From Hydractinia symbiolongicarpus (lineage: Eukaryota; Cnidaria; Hydrozoa; Anthoathecata; Hydractiniidae): DNA of 64,000 bases. A program made the translations under genes and the position numbers. The notes beneath the pieces are model-generated. The model did no database searches. It was not told the DNA's origin and saw only the letters and a list, made by a program, of their open reading frames with translations. Shown here piece by piece: positions 12,678-23,649 of the stretch. The stretch is taken from contig NC_079877.1 of the NCBI RefSeq assembly GCF_029227915.1, positions 23,461,851-23,525,850 of the forward strand, given 5' to 3'. Each line of letters begins with the position of its first letter. The first letter of the stretch is position 1.

Positions 12678-14959
12678 GTAATTTTTGGGCTTTTAACTTA
12701 TTTTTACTTCTGTAGTTAGACTAATTAAATTCGACATGTTATTTACAAAAGTTCAACTTAATGTGACGACTATTTACTTCCTTATTTGTCATGTAGGAAG
12801 TACATGTAGAGTCATGTCATGTAGAGTTTTATATCGCACAGGAATGGGCTCTAGAGACGGATTTTGTGGCTCCCTCCCCACAGATCATAATCATTTTCTA
12901 GGGATAATAAGAACTGCACAGAGAATTAGTCACTTATTTCACCGATGTTTATTTTGCAATAACTTCAAGAGAGGACATTCAGTAATGACATAAAGTCTAC
13001 ATTATTAAGAAAAAAAAGGCCAAGGGCTTGAACTTTGTTATTATTCGGTTCAATGTGTAGCTAAGCCACACATCTTGAATGTTAGTTACACGAAAGTTTA
13101 GCAGTCAAAAGGAAAAGAAACTTTAAATATAGTAGCCAGTTCCATCAGGTACTTACTGTCGTTTTAACTATGCCAGTGTCGAAAAAGAGGAATTATCAAC
13201 CAGTATTTGATCTTAACTAGCTCTAGTCAAGTAGCTAGTTACAGAGTCAGCGAACAGGTTGAAACAATTTCTTTTTATTTTATGGAATAACTTCTTCTGG
13301 GATATTTATATATAACTACTGGCAAAGTAAAAATGATACAGCTCATTATAAATATTAGTATATTAAAGAGTAATTTTAAAATTTATTATTTTGTGCGACT
13401 TCGGAAATTGTTTAACTATAGCTAGCTACCTACCTTCAATTTTTAAATACAAACATACAAATTGAAATTCCTCACGACTATGTCCCTTTAAACTTCGAAG
13501 CAGAAATTTAAGATCGTGAGCTGAAGTCCTAGCAGATCGTGTGTCTGTCTGGCAAAGTCGATTATATTATTAAAATTTTTCTACAAAATCACTTATAAAC
13601 TTCCCCTAACACTATATTGGATATTTTAAGCTTTTGTCTACGTTTTTAATTGGTTAAAACAAATCATGTGATAGAATAAGGCGGTGTGATCAGCTCTGAA
13701 TTGCGTTGTATGCGAATTTAAATTTCTCATGCCTGGTTTTAAGACCACAGGGAATGCAGTTACTTGTTATAAACTAACGTGTGGGTAACGTGACGGGTAA
13801 TTTAAAAATGTTATTGTTGTTGTCTATTTCGCAGACTACTTTGTTTATTTTCGTCGCAGACTATTTATTGAAGTTTCGAACATGCCATTTTGTGATAACC
13901 ACAATTAACTTTAAAAAGTGTTTCTAAGCTGCTTTAAGTAACTAGTCTATATAGTAATAAAGTTATCCCGTCTGTAATTCCCATAGTGGATGTATCAATT
14001 TGTTCTTAAAAAAGGACGTTAAATATGTCAAAAGAGAAGCTAAGAAACGGTAAAATAAACCTCACGTAATAAGTTTGAGGCTAAAGAAATTAGAAACGGG
14101 CTAGTGCTTTCTGGTCCCCAGAACTTTTTCGGTTTAAGACCTCAGAAAACAGCTCTGGATCCGTCTGGTCACGTGATGACAAATGCGCCACTATATGTGA
14201 GGAAATTTTTTTCTTGATCGGTTACCTGATTCTTTTCTTTTAAACTAGACGTTTTTAATTTGATTTATCGTTTGTGGTGACCTAGTTGGATTCTTGATTT
14301 TGCACAACTTAAGAAAGTGGATCTGACAGTACAAGGGAAGATCCTAGTGAAAAGAAAATTTATTTGATGATAACTCTAAAGGAGTTATTTAAAAAATTTT
14401 TAAAAACGTTTAAGCTACATGTAAATCTGAAACTTACTTACAGTCTAGCCAGTCTTAGTTTTGTAACTTAGGTGCCAGTTTTAGCTATAGCTAGAAGTCT
14501 AACTATAGGTAAAAATTTAGCACGATAGCTTGCTAACTACTAATCTATTGCATTGCCGTTTTATTTTCCAATCACGAGCTTTTATTTTTACTCATCAGCT
14601 TAACCAGTGTGGCTGGTACTGCTGCAAAAATATTCGTCTAGATAAAAAAAGTTGTCATCTATCTACATGCTTACGATGAATTCAACATAAACATAAAAAA
14701 TGTGATTAAGATGACAATTCCCAAGATTCCCTAAATATCTCTAAATGATGAAATAACATCAAAACGGCCGTATTTTGTGTCTATCCTTCGCTTTGTGTTA
14801 ATGCATTGCCAAAGAAATAAAAACATTGCTGAGGTTTAATTTTCAGTAATTGTAAGCTTCTATACTGATCCAGCTTGATCTAGACTGTGACTCGTTTTCT
14901 TAAGACTGTTTCAATCATTAAATACACTCTTGCACATGATAGTTGTAATTTATTTTTAG
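12678..14959 (+). other. Intron of sulfotransferase copy A
   Basis: A 2282-bp intron bounded by GTAATT and TTATTTTTAG. It holds one copy of the dispersed repeat (12850-13380). No nested gene is recognised. The equivalent intron of copy B is 3322 bp and carries different insertions. Confidence 0.75.
12850..13380. repeat. Dispersed repeat, right-half copy in the intron
   Basis: Matches 8740-9190, with shared words such as AAGTCTACATTATTAAGA, GCCAGTGT and ATATTTATATATAACTACTGGC. No termini or coding frame survive. The copy lies entirely inside the intron of sulfotransferase copy A. Confidence 0.65.
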
Positions 14960-15219
14960 CCTACTGCAAGGCGACGAATCTGCCTTTTAGTGAAGATATG
15001 TTGCAATGGGAGCCTGGCTTGATTCCAACGTGCCCATTTAGTGTGTGGCATTCGAAAATGGCAAAAAGTGCTGGCTTCATTAAGCAAACAGCTGAACAAC
15101 TTGAAAACTTCGAAAACCTAGATGACTTTCCGATTGAAGTGCAAACCTGCGTGAAAGAAAGTGAGAGTTACTATGAACTTTTAAAAAAACAAAAAACATT
15201 ACCTATTAATGTTAATTAA
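14960..15219 (+). CDS. PAPS-type sulfotransferase-like protein, copy A, exon 2 of 2
   Basis: Encodes residues 176-261 and ends with TAA. The acceptor TTATTTTTAG joins in phase with exon 1, giving MK-AYCKATNLPF across the junction. The segment includes LQWEPGLIP and a helical tail with GFIKQTAEQLENF; the WEPG segment near the C-terminus is typical of this family. The two exons total 786 nt including the stop, an intact frame. The matching exon in copy B (31034-31296) is one codon longer. Confidence 0.85.
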
Positions 15220-15239
15220 TCTGATTTGATGAAGAAAGT

Positions 15240-15890
15240 CTCTACATTCTTGTTTATATTAAGGCTTTTTTTCCTAAAATCCATAGAATACATGAAACAA
15301 TCGCTGTTTTTGTAAAATTTTTGATTTATATACCATTGCAAAGTTTATAGTTCATAGAATATTAATTTTAATCCTATTTTTGGATTATGATCTGTAATAG
15401 GTCTATGCCAAAGTAATTGGCATGTAGGTGCCAAACAAAAAAACATAAAAATGTCAGCGAGTATCATAAGCATGCAACATAGCAAAAATAAGTTTTTGAC
15501 CGCTGGACCGAATAGGATTAAAAAAAAGGAAAAGGGGGAAAAATATAAATATGAATAAATAAACATTTTCTTTTCAGCTATTTTCTATGAAGATTAATTT
15601 ACTCTTAAGGTTTAAATCTACCTATTTGCTTGATAGACTTCTATGTTTTATGCTAAAATGTACAAGCATTCATGACTATAAAGACAAAATTGTAATATTA
15701 ATGTTCTGGACATACTGAGCACTTAAACTATGTCGGCTTCTTTCTTAAAAAATTTTTTAAGATTTCATCGGAGTGTGAAAATATAAAAGCACAGTTGACC
15801 CTAATTGACAGGGTGGATCACTAGGGTAGTTATACTATGTTGCACAAACAACAATCTTATTTTAGCCTCAGTTGATCGCGGTTAAATTTT
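15240..15890. repeat. 3' flank of the sulfotransferase gene, copy A, with MITE relic
   Basis: Matches 31310-32100 downstream of copy B; shared words include GTTTTATGCT, GTACAAGCATT, TTCTGGACATA and TTTTAGCCTCAGT. Positions about 15345-15521 are a decayed piggyBac-type MITE end, finishing GGACCGAATAGGATTAA. Copy B has decayed sequence of the same MITE at the same relative place, so this insertion is older than the duplication. Confidence 0.6.
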
Positions 15891-16439
15891 AATTTAGACC
15901 CTCAGTAATGCAATGGGTTGTAAAAATATGGTCAGCTTGTTATTTTGATATATCATATTATAACAACAAAACTGTTGCTGGTTTTCACACTCGTCGCAAC
16001 TATGGTCTTAAACAGTCGCAAATACAACACAAATTCGATTATTTCCTATGTCTTGACCTACCAATTTTTGAATTAAGATAAAGGACGCGTGTAAGAAAGC
16101 GTCAGTTGCATCAAGAGTTATCATCAAAAACTACTTTGTCTGCTGCGAAGCTGTGAACTCGCATCAAATTTCTCTTTCCTTATGCTTGTGTCGTTCTTTA
16201 GATTTCGATCGTTCGTAAAACAAATCTTTTTTAATAAAAATTATAACAATACTGGTCTCAAAACTAAAATTTTTGTGATGAATACTTTGTTTTAGTGCTT
16301 GCAATAAAAAAATTTCTATGAGTGAGGTTGAGTGGTAGGCATTTCCTTAACATGCCGGTTCGGCCGTAAAAAAGTGACGGAAATTCTTATATTTCTGCTG
16401 ATGTTATTGGTCAAAACGGCCTGATGCAGATATTCTGAT
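15891..16439. other. No recognisable gene
   Basis: Spacer. The part near 16350-16440 weakly matches 34680-34760 (TTGGTCAAA context), as expected from the duplicated unit. Confidence 0.35.
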
Positions 16440-16620
16440 TGGTGGATTTTTTCAACTTCAACAATTTCGCGAAGACAGATTTTGGCGAAAACAAAAAGTT
16501 TTCGAAATTTTGCATTTCGCGAGGATAAACCTTAGCGAATTGACCGAAAAAATAATTACGTCAGGATAAACCTTTGCGGATGGCTTAACTTTTCGCTAGC
16601 ATAAACGTTCGGTAATAATA
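16440..16620. repeat. Short degenerate tandem repeat
   Basis: About four diverged units of roughly 30-35 bp built on TTTCGCGAGGATAAACC and GCGAA. Units start near 16465, 16522, 16560 and 16592. Confidence 0.5.
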
Positions 16621-16621
16621 T

Positions 16622-16960
16622 TTTTTTTTTCTAAAATGTTTTTAAAAGAAAATTAAAGACACATTTTATCAGTTTAAAAAGCTTCAAAAAATACTACACA
16701 ACATGTTTACGTATTTAGTTAATCGTCTATAATCTCTAAACAGTTTCGTCCATCCATTATTTGGATTGAAGCAATTACGATCTTCTTCATCGCTACTATC
16801 ATCACTATCGATATCCTTTCTCAATTTTTGAAAGGAAGTTCCTCCATTACTGGTAGATTCAACTTTGATCTTTCATAGTTGACCTAAGGAATGATTACTT
16901 CTTAAAGGTATTGCGATGATTCTCTGCCTTTTAAATAACACTCAGGATTGCCACTCAAGG
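16622..16960 (-). repeat. Dispersed repeat, left-half copy with coding relic
   Basis: Matches 8455-8740. On the minus strand, 16872 down to 16684 is open for 62 codons and then stops. It has a serine/aspartate/glutamate-rich run (DSDDSSDEED) followed by NCFNPNNGWTKLFRDYRR. The composition looks like the C-terminus of a real protein, perhaps a transposon-encoded one. There is no ATG, and I do not recognise it. Confidence 0.5.
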
Positions 16961-17029
16961 AAAATCCTTTGGAGAAGGCAACTGGTAAAAAACATTTTAA
17001 CCTCCTTATATCAATTGGAGTGGTGGGAA

Positions 17030-17172
17030 CAATTATAATACCCGTTTGCGTCTGTCTGGTTGTCTGTCACGCAAAGTGGTAGCTTAGCTACGCAAGTAGC
17101 GAGACGCACGCAATGCAGTATGAAAAGAAAAGGCGAACCCGTAAATTTTTCCACGGGTCACTGACTATTTTT
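17030..17172 (+). mobile_element. Small Helitron-like element, single diverged copy
   Basis: Starts TTATAATACCCG followed by GTCTGTCTGG, and ends in CCCGTAAATTTTTCCACGGG. This is the same 5' box and 3' hairpin as the array at 21130-21816. The terminal CTAG has decayed. Confidence 0.55.
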
Positions 17173-17391
17173 ACAAAGTGCGATGGCAAATGTTCCAGTT
17201 ATCATGGGTTTATCACGACTGCCCTTAACAGTAACTGACGTACTAACATTTTTGCCATTGTTTCAATACTCACAGATACGTACTTCAACAGTATGTTAGT
17301 TTCTTTACCTGTTTTCTAATAAAAGACATTTACAAAAAATAAATCGTCTGTGTTTACGGACATGTACTACATTCGAATAATGTTATATTAA

Positions 17392-19268
17392 TCTATATAA
17401 CAGTACGCTTGTGCGACATGTCAGTTCACAGTACTAAATCACGGGTCACTTTCGCATTGTTTCCCAAAACTTAAGAAATCAAAGCCAAGGGTTTATTGGT
17501 TGGTTATTTTTAGGCCATACGGGGCCGGTATCGTCCAAATAATTTTTGTTTTAGCTCTTGATTTAGTACGCGCATGTCGTATCTCGCGAAAACAAGTTGT
17601 TTATCAACTGATAAAAGAAAACCGGAGCGAGGAAGGTTGTTTCTTTTTCAAAATAAAGCTGAAAAAAGTTATTTGAAACAAATTATTTCAAACAAAGCAT
17701 GCCAATTCTTACTCACCATGAGGTTAGCTTAAAGCTTATTTGTTTTTCTATATTTTCCATTTTGTGTTCTGGGATCGAGATTGCTTCCTTTTATATCGCA
17801 TTCGAATATAAAAAAGTCATATATAAAATGTAAAAAACAAGAATGTTGTTGTCGAGCGAGTATAAAAAGTTAATGTTGTTGTCACAAATGTTTTTTTATA
17901 AATAACTCCTTATTCCTATGTTTTATCTACTAGACACCTGTATGCCGAATATTTAGGTCCCATACTTTTCAGAGGCTTTGATATTGGCCATTACTCGAAA
18001 CTACACCTAAAAATCTCTATGAAATCCTTTTAACGGGGGAAATTTAATAACTGCTGTTAGGATTATCTTTAGAACTTGCAACTTGCAACGCAACTTTGTT
18101 TTATTAAGAAGGATCATTTTGCATAACTTGCACACGTGATTATTTCGACTTCCCGATGTTGTCGGATTTTACCCGAAACCTGAAAAAACAGTATAATCGG
18201 GCAATTTTTGGCACTTTCTTATGCTATCCACGTAAAAACCGGAAGATATGTTAAGTAACTTTTATTTAGCTTTTAGAAACTTCAAGCAGAATGCAAAAAT
18301 TCGCTTTGGAACAAAAGTAATTAAATTTTAAGTAGATAGTGACATTTTTAACAAACTTCAAGCTTATGATGACGTCACAAAAATGTGCGGCGCAAGCAAA
18401 AATTTATTGCTGGCATTTTGTATCTTTTATGACGTACTATAAGTGTGCCAAGTTTGATTCAATTTGATCAACCCTATGAAAAGTTATTGAGGGGGGATCC
18501 CCGGACCGAATACGGTTAAATTAATGTTTACATCTGTTACGTTATGCTCCATTCTTAAATTCGAAAACGCTGCATTGTTATCATGCACGGCATAATTAAG
18601 CTGTTTTCTTACTACATACAGATCAACAAATTTGATTTTTTTAATTATTAGTTTAGGTCTGTAAAGCAAACTTTTCTTTTAATATTTTAGATTGAGATAA
18701 TACGGTAGATAAACCTATTTTATGAGTTGATAACTGTTGATTTCTTATAACTTTGGAAAGGTTGCTGTATGCAATAGACTGAATGTCTGATTTTAGTATG
18801 CCGTGTTGCAACCTGTACAGTGTGGAAATTTTGTAATAACCTTTTTTGCATGACTGGGCGAAATATGTTGGATTTTTTAAATGTCTGATTTACTTTTTCC
18901 CTAATGTACTTCTGGCATGGCAAAGCAAGTATAAATTTTAGCAAATTTTGCTTTTTACGTAACGGTTGTTAGACGGCTTTGATTTTGTTTGACACTCGCA
19001 TTTTTTGTTGTTGCACGTGCTTATATTTTGCTTATATGTTGTTTGCTTACGTTTTGTTTTAACAGGTATAAACATAAAGTAATGCAGACTGTGAGCACTC
19101 TCAATTCCACGGCTTTTTTCTCTTTTTGCCGTCCCGTTATAAAAAGGGACAAAGAGCCGAGGTTGGAATGTGAGTTTAAAAAATTTAGATGTTGTATGTT
19201 TTTGTTTGGTATTACTTACATACATTCAATGAGAGATTCAGTAGATTCTTCCGCGGATATTTGGCTCG
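17392..19268 (+). mobile_element. Helitron-like non-autonomous element (family 3), copy A
   Basis: The 5' end is TCTATATAACAGTACGC, a TC start close to the usual Helitron TCTMTAYTA. The 3' end is a weak hairpin around GTAGATTCTTCCGC, then CTCG before T, a decayed CTAG. Two other copies (28440-29164 and 46895-50189) share the body, including CATCTGTTACGTTA and GGCATGGCAAAGCAAGTAT. A piggyBac-type MITE (17890-18519) is nested inside. No Rep/helicase frame is seen. Confidence 0.6.
17890..18519 (-). mobile_element. piggyBac-type MITE, inverted, truncated copy
   Basis: Reverse-orientation copy of the 3225-3984 element (shared words include GGCCATTACTCGAAACTAC and TGATGACGTCACA). The right border is CCGGACCGAATACGGTTAA; the other border has lost its inverted repeat and GC-rich hairpin. 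It sits inside a Helitron-like element. Confidence 0.7.
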
Positions 19269-19292
19269 TTTATAATAATTCGACGACTGCAG

Positions 19293-19419
19293 ACATAGAC
19301 AAACACATTTGATTTCCTTTGAAGCACTTCACAAGAAATATGAAAAGTTTTTTCTCGACCATGGCGCAACTATGGAAGCTGAAACCAAGAAACTATCGTC
19401 TGACAGTTCTAATTTCAAG
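19293..19419 (+). other. Possible isolated exon, unrecognised
   Basis: Open stretch after CTGCAG, a possible acceptor, ending AAG before GTGAGC, a strong donor. It contains SFEALHKKYEKFFLDHG then ATMEAETKKL, a charged helix-like composition. No neighbouring exons were found. It may be a fragment of a displaced gene; chance cannot be excluded. Confidence 0.25.
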
Positions 19420-19479
19420 GTGAGCCAAGAATTGAATTATCGCATGCCTAATACAAGGATGAGTAAACACAAGCGTGTT

Positions 19480-20180
19480 ATTTGTAGTCGGCGAACAAGA
19501 ATTGATAACTCTTTCTCAGATAGGGCGACTGTGTTTGTCTTATTTATTTCAAACGTGCTCACTGACCGAAATCACGCAACAAAGTATATTTTTAAGACGA
19601 GAATGGAATAGCGCAATCGTGGAAGAATTACTTTTAAAATTAAAACGTTTGACAAAGCGAAGTTTTTAACGTGTTGGCATGTTACTATATTTATCATGAA
19701 AGTTTTATTTGGGTGCTTTACCATATTACAGCAAGAAATCCATGAATAACAAAATTCATGCGGCCAATTCCGTTCTGATATTGTAAGACGTTTTTAGTAG
19801 CACTTGCTGGTAGACTAAGTTGTGATTTTAGAAAGAAAATAAAATGTTATAGTGGTGTACTTTCGTTATTGTTGTCACTTTGTTTCATGTTTATACAATA
19901 TTGTGGCTTTAAAGTACATGGCAAAATTGTTTTCCTCACAATAAATTTTATATTTTCCCTATATTTTAATTTTTGTTCCTTTAAAGGCCTATATCAGCAT
20001 AAAATTTTAAGGAAGTTTATGGTTTGTTTTTTTAAAAACAGACGTTTTTAAGGAGTTTAGCATACTCGAAAAATTATAAACATGCAGCAAACTATAATTA
20101 TTAACTGGACCCATGTTTTTTGTGTTTTTACATTATTGACAAGAAGAAGGAAGCTATAGAATCAGGTTTTAAACATCGAA
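19480..20180. repeat. Tail of duplicated unit A
   Basis: Matches 34825-35560. Shared words include GCGAACAAGAATT, TTTGACAAAGC, ATATTGT, TTTTTAG and TGACAAGAA near the end. This is the 3' limit of the large tandem duplication. Short frames here are not conserved between the copies, so I call none as a gene. Confidence 0.55.
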
Positions 20181-20269
20181 AGTGGACAGGCTACGAATGC
20201 TTTCTTTTTAAAACTGTATAGACTACATAATATAATAGATAAGTAAGGCTTTTAAAGAGATTTCTAGTA

Positions 20270-20480
20270 GTATATAAATAGATCCACGATGACTAAATAA
20301 AACGATGTAAGGAGGTCAGGCATTCAACAGGAGCAGTCGTCCTCAACATGTACACCAGAAAAATCAGAACGGAATCAAATTACATTTACTAGCAGCACAA
20401 ATTGAAGCAGCGAGTCGTAGTAGTTATTCGTTGTAAGCATTATTGCTATCGTTCGTTAAGCGATTTGTTAGTCTTCCTGC
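20270..20480. repeat. Start of duplicated unit B
   Basis: Matches 2690-2905 (GATGTAAG, CGTCCTCAACATGTACA, AATTGAAGC). It follows directly on the tail of unit A, giving the head-to-tail junction of the tandem duplication at about 20.2-20.3 kb. Confidence 0.6.
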
Positions 20481-20697
20481 AAGCATTAACAACTCCAGTA
20501 TAGGTCACAAAGAAATGGGAGGAGGATACAATCTTGCATAACATTCGTTATATCAAAACACGAATGTTTGACTTTGTATTTATATTGTGCAATATTGTCC
20601 TTTTAAGTAAACTAAGTAAGTTAAGTAAACTCAATGTCAAATGTTTTACTAGATATCGATGAATAAGGAAACAATACCAGTGCGAGAAATTAATAAA

Positions 20698-21052
20698 TCA
20701 ATATGATTTATCAAATAAATGTAAAGGTACTGATGTGATACTAATGTCTAATTGCGAATTATCGTTTATTACAAGCTTTTTTGACCTTAGGTGACCGTCG
20801 TAGAAATTATCGAAAGAAAAGCTGCTGCCGCATGTTATAACATGCTTTTTTACTGGTATTGGAAGTGTTAATGAGCTTACATGTAAATGGGGAACGTCCA
20901 ATATTCTCGCTCATTTGAACTTTGAAATGTCTTGATGTCTCTCCAAGATAAATGGCGTTGCAGCTGTTACACAAAAATTTATAAATTGGAACCGGACGAT
21001 AGTTCGTTAGGGATTTTATCTTAAAACGATAACATGGATTATAAGCTGGCAT
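20698..21052 (-). mobile_element. Penelope-like retroelement, GIY-YIG endonuclease relic
   Basis: The minus-strand frame 21052-20807 contains YKFLCNSCNAIYLGETSRHF, the cysteine-containing GIY-YIG segment typical of Penelope-like elements. After ACYNM the frame shifts, and 20901-20698 continues with CGSSFSFDNFYDGHLRSK. The reverse transcriptase part is absent; the upstream side is replaced by a Helitron-like array. The element is truncated and frameshifted, so inactive. Confidence 0.7.
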
Positions 21053-21129
21053 AATGGTAGCATAACTTTTATTACTTCATTCAGCTTTTTTTTGTAGTTC
21101 GATTAACAAGTAACGTATTATTATTATTA

Positions 21130-21816
21130 CTAGTCGTTGCCCGTGGAAAAATGCACGGGTTCGCCCGTCCTTTAAACTTACCCATGGCAACAAAATGGAC
21201 AAAAATATATCGCATTTGATATTCGTGTTTCCGCAACATGATTTTCTAACTCAGCGTGGGGTCCGCGCAGAGACAGACAGACGACGGGTATTATTATAGA
21301 GATTAACCCGTGGAAAAATCCACGGGTTTGCCCGTCCTTTATATTTACCCGTGGCAACAAAATGGACAAAAATATATCGCATTTGATATTCGTGTTTCCG
21401 TAACACGATTTTCTAACTCAGAGTGGGGTCCGCGCAGAGACAGACAGACGACGGGTATTATTATAGAGATTAACACGTGGAAAAATCCACGGGTTCGCAC
21501 GTCCTTTATATTTACCCGTCGCAACAAAGTGGATAAAAATATATCGCATTTGATATTCGTGTTTCCGTAACATCATTTTCTAGCTCAGCCGGAAGTCAGC
21601 GCAGAGACAGACAGACGACGGCTATTATTATAGTGATTACTAGTCGTTGCCCGTGGAAAAATCCAAGGAATCGCCCGTCCTTTATATTAACCCGTCGCAA
21701 CAAAGTGGATAAAGATATATCGCATTTGATATTCATGTTTCCGTAACATCATTTTCTAACTCAGCGGGGGGTTCGCGCAGAGACAGACAGACGGAATACG
21801 GTTATTATAATAGAGA
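21130..21816 (-). mobile_element. Tandem array of four ~170-bp Helitron-like units
   Basis: Read on the minus strand, the array starts TCTCTATTATAATAACCG at 21816 and ends with a 3' hairpin (CCCGTG, loop, CACGGG), then CAACGA and CTAG at 21133-21130, with T next. Four units of about 170 bp share TCTGTCTGTCTC, a TGCGATATA stretch and the terminal hairpin. One internal junction keeps CTAG; the others join just after the hairpin. The array cuts into the Penelope-like relic. Confidence 0.7.
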
Positions 21817-21840
21817 TTATTATTAATTTATTTATAGTTG

Positions 21841-22260
21841 ACAAGTTTACAAGAAAATGTAGCTCTGAGGCTAATTAAAGTCAACTTTAAAAACATTAAA
21901 AACAATAAGTAACTAAATATAAAAAATCTATAAAGAATACCGTATATACAATTTTTTCAAATATTTTAAATAATATGTCAAAGGACAGACTGTGTAGTGG
22001 TGGTTTCAGGAATTCAGTCAAATCTCCCAGGCAGGGGGCCGAGAGAAAATAATATGCAACCAGATAACAAGACTAGAATATCCTTATATGATAGCACCCC
22101 ACTTAAACGGTCGCACCGCAAGACATGTTTAACTGAGTTCCCGCTCCCCAACTGACAAAGGAAGACAACGGGGAAACTAAAGAAAACCTAATTCAGGTAT
22201 AAAAGTTTTGCATATTCTGCAAGGAGAATGGTTTGGAATCCAGTTTCTTATTTCGCTTCT
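21841..22260. other. No recognisable gene
   Basis: Spacer between the Helitron-like array and the retroelement fragment. It may include decayed retroelement 3' sequence, but I cannot assign it. Confidence 0.35.
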
Positions 22261-22263
22261 AAA

Positions 22264-22835
22264 CTAAATTAAAGTACCAGCGTTCCGATACTCGTTAGGC
22301 AAAGAGTTCCAAAGCTTTAACCCAACATTAGACAGTGTTTTGATCCCATATCTCACTGAAAATATTTTGTTACTCTTGAGTTTGTCCTTCCTCAAATTAT
22401 ACACTGGTTCAGGAAAGATAAAAAGTTCATTCAACAGTTCTGTACCTGTTCTTGTTTTAGCTTTATACAGCTCAGTAACAAGGATGCGTAAGTTCGTTTG
22501 GTGAATTGTAACGCTCCCATTATTTGATAAAAGCTCTTCAAATGAGGATTGATAGTCTTGATAGATAATTCTTAGTGCTCTTTCATGTATATGGTTTATC
22601 CTATTGTTTAATTTACGACTGTGAAACATCGATACTAATGGACAGTACGAAAAATGACTAGTGACAAAAGCATTAATAATCAGCTTTCGCTGGTCTAATG
22701 TCATTAAAAAAGATAACCTTGCAAGCGCACAACTTACTGGCCTGCCTTGTTACAGAGCTGATTAACATGTTCCTCGAAAGAAAGTTTGTGGTCTATGGTT
22801 ATACCAAGCAGTTTCTCAGTGTGAGAATTGTAAAC
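22264..22835 (-). mobile_element. Non-LTR retrotransposon (CR1/jockey-like), reverse transcriptase C-terminal fragment
   Basis: Minus-strand frame 22704-22264 reads MTLDQRKLIINAFVTSHFSY, then CPLV-MFHSRKLNNRI and ERALRIIYQDY. This is the typical post-palm/thumb end of LINE-type reverse transcriptase. Upstream (about 22835-22760) another frame reads KLLGITIDHKLSFEEHV, the preceding conserved block, separated by stops. The rest of the element is missing, so this is a decayed 5'-truncated copy. Confidence 0.85.
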
Positions 22836-22979
22836 AAGAAAAACTAAAAGTGGAGGCTTCCTTGGAGGTCAAATACAGGATTTTAAACCTTGTTTTGCAT
22901 GGATTAACTGAAACTGGTAGGATAGCCAGTTCTTCTGAAAAAATTTTCTGTTATATCTTTGTTATACTTCCAACGAAGC

Positions 22980-23300
22980 TATAATAAAGCTTGCAAATTT
23001 GTAAAAGTAAGTGAAATCTGTTACTTTTATAGAATGTGTTTGCAGGTGTGCTAATCGGCTTTGCCAATTCCTACCTCATGTGGTTTTTATATATTAATCC
23101 CATTTTATTATATTATTATTATTTATCCTGTTTTTTTACAATTTATGGAAATAATAATATTTAGCTACAAAAGTTTTGCAATAAAATTAAAAGTTGGATA
23201 TAAAAGCTTTTTTGAAAAATTCATATTAATTTAACGTAGCTATTAGTTTGTGTTTACAATAATTTAACATTTCTTTCTTTGTTTAAAATTATTGGTAACT
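22980..23300 (+). repeat. 5' flank of the GPCR unit, copy B
   Basis: Matches 2975-3220 and 24755-25020: TTGCAGGTGT, then GCTAATCGGC, and GTTTACAATA near the end. It lies about 140 bp upstream of the GPCR relic at 23440. Confidence 0.6.
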
Positions 23301-23439
23301 CATGCACAATAAATTTTTAAAAAAATTAATTAATTCAAAATTAATAAATTTTGATTTATCATTCTCATTACTTTTAAGTTAAAGGTAATAGACATTATAA
23401 GATGCCAAAAGTAGAGACATTTTTCTCCTTTCGTCTAGA

Positions 23440-23640
23440 ATGGCAGCAAATTTTACGGAAATGTAACATCGGAGAATGCTGCTGCGATTAACCATTAACT
23501 TATCTTGCTAGAAAGCGAAATAATACTTTAGGGTCTGTTGCTTGCATGTTGGTTTGTTAACATTATTCTTGAAATTAGTTCGTACTTAGTTGAACGTTCC
23601 TTCTACCATGACAGCTACAAACTCACAGCGGTACAGCAAC
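23440..23640 (+). pseudogene. Orphan GPCR relic, copy B (large internal deletion)
   Basis: Starts at ATGGCAGCAAATTTTACGG, matching the N-terminus of copy A, then jumps within about 60 bp to the TM3/intracellular loop 2 region (ACTTATCTTGCTAGAAAGCG, parallel to LTY(V/A)ARKR) and TM4. TM1 to TM3 and everything past the second extracellular loop are missing. This is a dead third receptor copy between the two larger ones. Confidence 0.75.
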
Positions 23641-23649
23641 ACTGCTTTT

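Noticed and set aside
12736-12993. 85-codon frame in the sulfotransferase intron
   Set aside because: Partly dispersed repeat, no homology, and not present in the copy B intron.
18989-19225. Overlapping frames of about 100 codons on both strands
   Set aside because: Inside a Helitron-like repeat; not conserved in copies B and C.
21130-21816. CRISPR-like array
   Set aside because: Units are about 170 bp with element termini and no short spacer pattern; the DNA is eukaryotic.
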